A stretch of 13,667 nucleotides of DNA from Podochytrium sp. JEL0797 (Eukaryota > Chytridiomycota > Chytridiomycetes > Chytridiales > Chytriomycetaceae): contig JADGJG010000713.1 in assembly GCA_027596195.1 (NCBI GenBank), positions 1-13,667 on the forward strand, written 5' to 3'. Under the pieces are notes generated by a model. The model saw nothing but the letters and a program-made list of their open reading frames with translations, searched no databases and was not told the DNA's origin. The position numbers and the translations under genes were made by a program. Positions 7,158 to 13,667 of this stretch are shown here, piece by piece (position 1 is the stretch's first letter; the number at the start of each line of letters is the position of its first letter).

Positions 7158-7982
7158 CAGGAGGCGGTCCACAGTTTACTTCCTTCCAATGAATTGTTTT
7201 TGCTTTAGCGCCGCCGGGAGACGTTGGACGCCAGCGTCAATGAATGAATCACTTTTGTGAGTAGTCACTGCATTAAGTTCGACGGTATGATATAATACAC
7301 GTCATTCATGAAAGGGAGGGATGTTACTTTTTCCATCGAAGGATGAAGGGGACCCAGGACACGCAACAGAATTTCACTCTTCACCCCTGAAGGACGGGTC
7401 ATCAGATCATGCGGATGAAATGAAATGCGGCTAAGCTACATTGCTCATTTCAGGCACATACCCAACTGCCGCCCAAGGCCACCTCAACGTAATGGCAAAA
7501 AACAAATACAGAATCGCGAAGCATCAGCAATGACCTGTGGAATGTTCGTCAATAAGAAAGTCGTCCCGGCACCTCCACCTAACCTGGAAACTAAATCGCT
7601 TGATCGCGTCTTTGAAATTTTTACCAAAAAGGCGAAGCATGTGTATTCAAACGCGTCGCTGGCGGGATCCTGTCGCTGCGTAAAGTGGTGGAATGTAAAA
7701 GACTGTCAATTTCAGCGTTCGACTGTGGAAAGACTGATCCCAAATGTGTCTTCAAACTTTACTTACATGCTTACTATTATTTAAAATCAAACTTTTCGAT
7801 CCGTTTGCGGCCACAGGACACCTGCGTCTGAGATGCCAGAGATGTCGCGAAATAAAGCTTGAACAAACTGAAGCTGCCCCCCCCCCCCCCCCCGCACAGA
7901 AAAAAAATCCCTTGGCAAAAACGAACCTTGAGAAGGTTCCAGGCACTTGGCCACCACAAAAAAAAAACACAAACGACAATCA
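7158..7982. promoter_or_regulatory. Divergent intergenic region upstream of the LEA_2-like and first mannosyltransferase genes
   Basis: This 825-bp interval holds the promoters of two divergent genes. It contains a 17-C run at 7877-7893 and an A-rich leader just before the mannosyltransferase ATG. A 119-codon ATG-initiated frame at 7425-7784 shows no recognisable domain, so I do not call it a gene. No RNA gene or mobile element is seen. Confidence 0.4.
7877..7893 (+). repeat. Poly-C tract (17 nt) upstream of mannosyltransferase copy 1
   Basis: Seventeen C followed by GCACAG, about 90 bp before the start codon, probably in the promoter or 5' leader. Confidence 0.9.
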
Positions 7983-10075
7983 ATGTCGTTGCCGAGGTCA
8001 TCGAAGCTCTTCACGGGCCCCACCGCATCAACAAGCCCCGTCAAACGAGTCCGATACATTATCCTCGCCATCATCTCCATCATCTTCCTGTACCAAGTCC
8101 ACCTCTTTTCAAACTCGATCGCTTCCTCCGCGGAGGCCTCCCACCACCCCCACGAAGCCTCACTTCCTTCAAAAGAGACAGTGGAGAATGCTATCGTGGA
8201 CAAACCCAAGGATCATGGTGCCGTCCCTGTGGTTACGACCAGCCGTGTGCCTCTCGCTACGGATCGGGGGGAATCCCTGTCGAACCATCTCGTCAACAAG
8301 ACGGTTGTGGATAGCATTCCTTCTTCCACCACGCAGGCAGTTAAGAAGGTGATCTTGGCGCCGTTGAGACAAGATATTCCGATCGGGGAGCTTGAAGAAT
8401 CGATTGATGTCATGCAAGCGAGGGTGTTGGATTATTTGAATGGAGAGAATGGTACTTCTTCGATGAGGTAAGAGGGGTTGTTTTTTTGATTGGGGGGGGG
8501 GAAGGGGGGGAAACTTGAACGCAAGCTGAATTGTCAGCATTTTGTCGAATTTAAACAACAGTGCGAACCAGTCCCACGTGTTTGGAGGATCTTTGAACAC
8601 CCTCGATGCTCCTTTCGACCTTCGCACCACATTCAACTTCGTGCATCAGTATGCAATGCATGTGAAGGATCTCGAATACGATCGTCATGATTTCCTCGCA
8701 CTGGCGCGCAGGGCCCGCGCACAGCTCATTGCTTACCGTGTTTTGTACGACCACTCGCCCCTGATGGCCGATGAACTGAGGGATTTGAACGCCCTCGAAA
8801 AGGAGTTGCGAGGAGTCGTGGATTCACTCACGTCCCACATTTACAACTGGATCCAAGGTCCGAGTTTCCAATCCATCCACGCTATGCAGAATCGGTTCCT
8901 GGATCTCAAACAGACCCCTGAGATGGGGATTGTCATGTCGGTTGGGGTGTGGCACTTTGAGTTGGCCACGTTGGGGATTGTGGCGTTGAGGGAGGTGTTG
9001 GGATGCATGCTGCCGATTGAGGTGCATTATTTGGGGAAGGAGGATTTGACGCCGAATATGTTGGCGATTTTGGAGGCTATGCCGGGGGTCAAGACGGTGG
9101 ATATTTATGCGCGGTTCCCCAAGATTGAGGTGGAAGGATGGGCGGTGAAACCGTTCAGTATCCTTGCTGCTGAGTTTCGCAATGTCTTGTTCATCGATGC
9201 GGATGCGTTGTTTTTCCAGAACCCGGAACTGATGGTGCGTCGGAGCGCGAGCTTTGAAGAGTTTGGGCAAATGTTTTACCATGACCGGAGTTTGGTCAAG
9301 GACGACTGGTTGCCGTGGTTCAAGGAGATTGATCCCGTGCGGACGGCGTATGCCGAGAGTTTGCGCTACACGCGGGGATTGTCGACGCATGAAATGGAGA
9401 GTGGGGTTGTGGTTGTGGATAAAGGACGGACGGGGATTCTGCATGCGTTGTTATTGACTTGCCAGATGAATTCGAGGCAGGAGAGGGAGGTGGCGTATAA
9501 TTTCATGCATGGGGATAAGGAGACTTTTGTGAGTAGTTTTTTTTTGGACTATCTCCTTTCTTCCTCTGAACTTTTTTTTCTTACTCCAGTGGATGTCATG
9601 GGATCTCGCGCGCGTTCCTTACCGCTTCATTCCTGGCTACGGCGGTGCGGTGGGGTACCGCAACACCACGACGGGCAACGTCTGCGGTGGCCTCTACCAC
9701 ACGGACGAATACGACCAACCAGCCTGGTGGAACGGAGGTGTCCTCAACAACAAATATAAGACCATGGACGGCGACTACATGCAATTCGAGTACGTTGCGT
9801 CCGACGCGTTTGGCGTGCCGCATGTCGAGTGGGAATGGGACTTTGACACCAACACGACGCCGTTTTGTTTGCGACCCAAGGAGATGGAGCGGGAGGTGCG
9901 TGAGTTGGCGGGGTATCAAAAGTACATTGGGAAAGGGTATGTGGAGTCGTACAAGGAGATTCGGAGGGTGGGGTGGACGGACCATTTCGCAAAGAAATTC
10001 AACTTGACTTTGGATTTGAATGAGGCGGTGGTGAACAAGAAGAATTCAGTGAGTCCGATTCAGGACAACGAATAA
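7983..10075 (+). CDS. MNN1-family alpha-mannosyltransferase, copy 1 (three exons)
   Basis: Exons are 7983..8467, 8562..9528 and 9590..10075; 645 residues. Topology is that of a Golgi type II glycosyltransferase: short basic cytosolic tail, one membrane segment at about 24-42, a Ser/Pro-rich stem, and a lumenal catalytic domain from about residue 140. It matches the Mannosyl_trans3/MNN1 family (GDP-mannose-dependent transfer of terminal mannose to N- or O-glycans). Visible landmarks: GWAVKPFSIL, FIDADALFFQNP with the metal-binding DxD at D374/D376, MFYHDRS, HEMESGVVVVDK, MHGDKETFW (D480, split by intron 2) and CGGLYHTDEYDQPAWWNGG. The linkage made cannot be told from sequence. The start is the first ATG in frame, just before the SRSSKLF-type basic tail. 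It lies 132 bp upstream of a paralogue on the same strand with introns at the same protein positions, so it arose by tandem duplication. Confidence 0.88.
8468..8561 (+). other. Intron 1 of mannosyltransferase copy 1
   Basis: Ninety-four bp, donor GTAAGA, acceptor AACAG, splitting a Ser codon (AG|T). It contains a G-run interrupted only by AA (8492-8510). The paralogue has an intron at the same codon and phase, which supports both. Confidence 0.85.
9529..9589 (+). other. Intron 2 of mannosyltransferase copy 1
   Basis: Sixty-one bp, donor GTGAGT, long pyrimidine tract, acceptor CTCCAG, phase 0. It falls inside GDKETF|W. The length is not a multiple of three, so retention would shift the frame. 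Confidence 0.9.
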
Positions 10076-10076
10076 A
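10071..10076 (+). terminator. AATAAA overlapping the stop codon of mannosyltransferase copy 1
   Basis: The stop codon TAA (10073-10075) lies inside an AATAAA hexamer. It is the only canonical polyadenylation signal between the two tandem genes, whose coding sequences are only 132 bp apart. Use as a signal is unproven: cleavage would leave a very short 3' UTR. Confidence 0.35.
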
Positions 10077-10207
10077 AGGACTTTAAGTTAAACTGAACTT
10101 TGTGATTACAATGGAAGATAAGAAAAAGAGGAGAGAATGCCAAGGAAGTTGGTGTTTCGGTCGCAGTTCCTGTCTTGTTTCGAACCTTCCTCGAAATCTC
10201 ACTTCCA

Positions 10208-12165
10208 ATGGCCACTTTCCTCCGACACCGGCGTGTGCAGACCGTGGTTGTTCTGCTCTTGCTCTCGCTGTGCGTGTTTGTGTTTGTGCAGCGGGCAAAG
10301 CCGGCAGTGCCTGCGTCCAAGGCCGTGGCCAAGAACCCACCAGCAAAGAACCCCGCTGTCATCCACAACAACGTCCCCAAGAACCCCCCCATCGACAACA
10401 GCAACAACATCGTTCCCCCCCAGGCAATCGTAGAACCTGCACTCGCTGTTGTGCATGAGCCGCTCAAGGCAGCGCTCGACAAGGCAGCCGTTGTGGACAA
10501 GGCCAAGGTGGACCAGGAGGTGCTCGCTCAGCAGCACGGCTACCTGCCACCCACCAAAGATATTCCACTGGCCGATCTGGAGAAGGACATTGACTTCATG
10601 CAGGCACGCATGCTCGACTTTCTGAACGGGGAGGAGGGGAAGCAGGATGCGAGGTGAGAATCGGATTCTTATCACATACATTACTAACACGCGCTAGTAC
10701 ACCTTACGGCGTATTTGGCGGGTCCCTCGACAATCCCACGGCGTTCAACATCCGCACGACGTGGAACCGCGTGTTCCAGCACGCTTCTCACGTTGCCGCG
10801 CTTCCCCACAACCGCACGGACCTTGTTGCTCTCGGCCGCAGGGTCAGGGCCTCCCGCATTGTCTACGCCGTGCGCCACGACCAGCCATCGCTGGCCGCCC
10901 TTCTCGCCCTCGCCACCTCAGACAAACACGTCAGCGCTAGCCACGCAAAGGACGCCCTGCGAAAGGATCTCGACAACCTCCTCACAAACCTGACTCAGCA
11001 GGTCTTCCCGTGGATCTCGCCACGCTACAACTCCATCTACGACATGCAGAAATACTTCAACGACAAAAAGACGCGGGAAATGGGAATCGTCTTCACCACG
11101 GGACAGTGGCATTTTGAACTCGCCGTCCACGCTATCATGACCCTGCGCGACGTGCTCAAATGCAACCTGCCCATCGAAGTCATTTACATGGGACCCAACG
11201 ATTTGACTCCCGACATGATCAAGGCCTTTGATTCCATGCCCGGCGTCACTACCTTTGACGTCCTCACAAAGTTCAGCACCACCGATATCAACGGATGGGC
11301 CGTGAAACCCTTTTCGATCCTCGCTTCGTCGTTCCGCACAACCATTTTCATCGACGCGGATTCCCTGTTTTTCCAAAACCCTGAAACCGTTGTGCGAGAG
11401 TCCATGTTGTTCAAGGAGTTTGGGCAGCTCTTTTACCACGATCGCAGCATGTTCAAGAACGATCCTGTTGAGTGGTTTCATTCGATTAACCCCGAAATGA
11501 GTCGGTATGCCGGAACGTTGCGGTACACGAACAAATTGAGTGCTCATGAGATGGAGTCGGGGGTTGTTGTGGTGGACAAGGGACGCACGGGCAACCTGTT
11601 TGCGCTGTTGATGGTGTGTCAGATGAATTCCAAGGTCGAGAGGGATATCGCGTACAAGCATATGCATGGAGATAAGGAGACTTTCGTGAGTTTTTTTTTT
11701 ACCCGTTTTTATCGCCGTCCTTTGGATTCTGAACGCACGCAAAAACAGTGGATCTCCTGGGACATGGCGCGCGTCCCGTACAAATTCACTCCGAACTTTG
11801 GCGGAACGGTCGGCTACAAAAACGACAAGGATCACATTTGCGGCGGCCTCTTCCACACGGACGAATACTCGCGCCCCCTCTGGTGGAACGGCGGTGTCCT
11901 GGCCAACAAGCATCACCACAAGGACAGCAACTACATGACGTTCGAGTACGCCGCGTTCGACACGGATGCGGACAAGATTGAGTGGGAGTGGGAGACGGAG
12001 ACGACGCCGTTTTGTTTGGGGCCGCGGTATCCTGAGAAGGAAGTGATTCGGTTGGATGTGGAGCAGAGGAAGATTGGGGAGAGTTTTGTGCAGTTGTATA
12101 AGGATTTGACTGTTGACGGGTGGAAAAAGTACTTTGTGGAGAGGTATAAGACCAAGTTTGAGTGA
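10208..12165 (+). CDS. MNN1-family alpha-mannosyltransferase, copy 2 (three exons)
   Basis: Exons are 10208..10653, 10698..11685 and 11749..12165; 616 residues. It is a type II membrane protein: RHRR, then a membrane segment at about 10-28, an Ala/Pro/Lys/Asn-rich stem to about residue 115, and the MNN1-type catalytic domain. The stem-to-domain hinge DIPLADLEKDIDFMQARML matches copy 1 (DIPIGELEESIDVMQARVL). Catalytic-domain landmarks are GWAVKPFSIL, FIDADSLFFQNP (DxD at D368/D370), LFYHDRS, HEMESGVVVVDK, MHGDKETFW (D474) and CGGLFHTDEYSRPLWWNGG. The lumenal domain is close to copy 1, while the tail, membrane segment and stem have diverged, which suggests different Golgi positioning or partners (inference). 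The start is the first ATG in frame, directly before the basic tail. Intron 2 is stop-free and a multiple of three; read through, it would insert 21 residues. Confidence 0.88.
10654..10697 (+). other. Intron 1 of mannosyltransferase copy 2, with TACTAAC branch site
   Basis: Forty-four bp, donor GTGAGA, a perfect TACTAAC branch site at 10682-10688 and acceptor CTAG. The branch adenosine is about ten bases from the acceptor. It splits a Ser codon (AG|T), exactly as in copy 1. Confidence 0.9.
11686..11748 (+). other. Intron 2 of mannosyltransferase copy 2 (stop-free, 63 bp)
   Basis: Donor GTGAGT, acceptor AACAG, phase 0, at the same point in GDKETF|W as in copy 1. It is 63 bp with no in-frame stop, so a simple open-frame search reads straight through. 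The paralogue and the family motif show it is an intron. Confidence 0.85.
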
Positions 12166-12223
12166 AGTCGTTCGTAGTGGGAGGGGAAGGCGGGTCTGAT
12201 GCCGATGTTCTTTCATTTTTTAT

Positions 12224-12229
12224 AATAAA
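12224..12229 (+). terminator. Candidate polyadenylation signal of mannosyltransferase copy 2
   Basis: AATAAA lies 59 bp after the stop codon in an AT-rich context (TTTTTTATAATAAAC). Confidence 0.6.
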
Positions 12230-13667
12230 CGGAAAGGGAAAAAGTACAAAGTAAATGATGTAAGAAACATGACAATTATATATCAGTCAAGAACACGGGC
12301 GTCGCCGAAGCCCGGGACAACGAATGATAGTCAAAACATTGAGAAATCGGAGCACTGGTCGAAGTCAAATGCACACAACGTGCCTAATCATTCACGCGAC
12401 TACCGCATTCCGTTAGGGAACGATTTTAATTGGTTGAAGAGTGACAGTGCAAGCGGGGGCAGAAGCGTGTTCGTTGAAAGTTGTTCAAATTTCGTTTATG
12501 ACTTTCAGGGAGGAGGCAGTCAAAAGAAGCAAATACGTTTATTATTTAACAGTCACGAATGTGTGAATCCATAATTTTATTGCAACACGAGCAAGCGCGC
12601 GAGAAAACAACGCACACGATTGGCCTACTCCCTCCCTCAAGACAAGATGCCCTGCGAGTAAACTAACAACCAGCAGGGAAGAGGGGAGGAACAGGAGGGA
12701 AGAGTCTAAGAAGGAGGAAGAACCCACGGGAAAAAAAATCCACCACAAACCATCCCATTCGGCCGTTCCAAGAAGCTCCACACAGAGATCCAGGCATCCC
12801 TCGCAGCACCAGATGATCCATTAGTATCGTGACACATGACAGAGAGCGGGGTGGGTCTCAACTGTCCATGGTGGTGAGTTGTTGGTTCGCACACGCGGCC
12901 CACCTCACTCCGCACCTGGCCACCACCGTTGTCACCACATTCACAACCATCTCAGCAGTGTCCAAATGAGCCCCGAAGAAGAATGAGTTCACTGAAGGGC
13001 GAGGTCCAATCGCTACAACCAGAAAGCACACCCAACACACCAGAACCGAAAGAGTCTACGCCACGCACTCGATCGAACTCACGTGACTCACCTTGACTGC
13101 CGTCATTGAGACGTATCGCTGTCCAGCAGATTCTATATTCGAGTTGACTCAAAACGAGACGAGCTGGCGATGGGCGTTGTCCTCAGGTGGCTACGTGAAA
13201 GGTTGTTTGAAGCCCGTTGAGCCGCCGACGGATTCGACTCACTTTGATGACGAATATTCTCACGTGGGACATGCTCCGCATTGGGTTGAGGTATCAACGA
13301 CCGCTGGGATATTGAGTCGTTGTGCTTCCATCCACTCGCGTGAAATCCGCTACAACAACCGATGGCCCACGTTGAGGTGTTGTCTTCGTTGTTTGTGGGT
13401 GCTGTGATGCGTGTGGAGGCGGCATTTGAAAGGATTATTTCCCACACGAACTCGTGGCGATGTCTCCGAATTCGTGAGGGGGTAGAGGACCTCACCGCCA
13501 GTCAAAAGGAGTGAAACGAGTCAACACAACTGATGCCTCGTAGTTCGAATTTGCTCCGCTCTCAGGGGGGGGGGGGGGGGGGGGTGAAACGGCGCCCCCC
13601 CCGCACAGGGGGAGGGGTTGTTGGCGAAATGGGGGCCGCGGACGCAAAACGCCCTTGGAACCAAGAC
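12230..13667. other. Intergenic stretch with no supported gene
   Basis: I see no recognisable protein, tRNA, rRNA or transposon here. Open frames of 60-120 codons exist on both strands, but most start at non-ATG codons, overlap each other and show no family motif. One ATG frame at 12269-12571 (101 codons) is low complexity and unrecognised. Two CACGTG E-box-like hexamers occur at 13080-13085 (within TCACGTGA) and 13261-13266. A 20-G run sits at 13565-13584, followed by an 8-C run at 13595-13602. Confidence 0.5.
13565..13602 (+). repeat. Poly-G tract (20 nt) and nearby C-run
   Basis: Twenty G, a 10-base spacer, then eight C followed by GCACAG. The two runs could pair as a hairpin, or the G-run could form a quadruplex. 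It lies near the right end of the window. Confidence 0.85.

Noticed and set aside
7425..7784. 119-codon ATG frame in the divergent intergenic region.
   Set aside because: No family motif, no hydrophobic or repeat organisation, unusual composition, and no splice partners. Could be a small gene but nothing supports it.
8824..9444. 206-codon minus-strand frame opposite mannosyltransferase copy 1.
   Set aside because: Same kind of shadow as in copy 2; no domain, and the sense frame has DxD and other MNN1 motifs.
10918..12216. 432-codon minus-strand open frame opposite mannosyltransferase copy 2.
   Set aside because: It mirrors the codon-biased coding frame, runs across both exons and an intron, is His/Arg/Leu-rich without motifs, and the sense strand carries a clear enzyme.
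12269..12571. 101-codon ATG frame just after mannosyltransferase copy 2.
   Set aside because: Begins about 40 bp past the preceding gene's polyadenylation signal, is Ser/Asn-rich with no motif, and looks random.
13093..13495. Overlapping open frames on both strands near the right end (104 and 120 codons).
   Set aside because: Both begin at non-ATG codons, overlap antisense to each other and show no recognisable domain.

Overview
The window looks like nuclear DNA of a compact fungal genome, most likely an early-diverging (chytrid-like) lineage. Genes sit on both strands, and at least seven short GT-AG introns (44-94 bp) interrupt them. One intron has a perfect TACTAAC branch site, and AATAAA-type signals follow several genes. 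The protein set fits a fungus: MNN1-type Golgi mannosyltransferases, a LEA_2-like membrane protein with a Ser/Thr-rich ectodomain, and a retinol-dehydrogenase-like SDR. There is no bacterial operon structure, rRNA, tRNA, CRISPR array or recognisable transposon. The assignment to chytrids is inference.

Layout. At 123-748 (minus) lies a short glucosidase II beta-like gene: the paired cysteine-rich, calcium-binding N-terminal domain followed by one hydrophobic segment, with no visible signal peptide. At 904-2675 (minus) is a two-exon DEDDy 3'-5' exonuclease-domain protein with a long N-terminal extension. It is divergent from a small, unrecognised, repeat-containing protein gene at 2854-3453 (plus). 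The 3' end of that gene is duplicated, in the same reading frame, just downstream, where it may be a second terminal exon. At 3733-4620 (plus) is a single-exon SDR oxidoreductase. At 4931-7157 (minus) is a 725-residue type II membrane protein with a LEA_2-like extracellular region and a mucin-like tail. At 7983-10075 and 10208-12165 (plus) are two tandem three-exon MNN1-family mannosyltransferases with matching intron positions. The last 1.4 kb (12230-13667) has no gene I can support.

How the genes relate. The glucosidase II beta-like protein (ER glycan processing) and the two mannosyltransferases (Golgi outer-chain glycosylation) share the secretory glycosylation theme. The LEA_2-like mucin is the kind of O-glycosylated surface protein such enzymes act on. 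This is thematic only; eukaryotic neighbours need not be functionally linked.

What deserves a second look. (1) The duplicated 3' coding segment of the small gene, whose only length difference is exactly three codons. (2) A compositional gradient: most exons start C-rich (Leu = CTC) and end G/T-rich (Leu = TTG), and the gradient resets at the next exon. (3) The short, apparently membrane-anchored glucosidase II beta-like protein. (4) A stop-free 63-bp intron inside the GDKETFW motif of the second mannosyltransferase. All exon models come from reading the sequence by eye, without transcript data.
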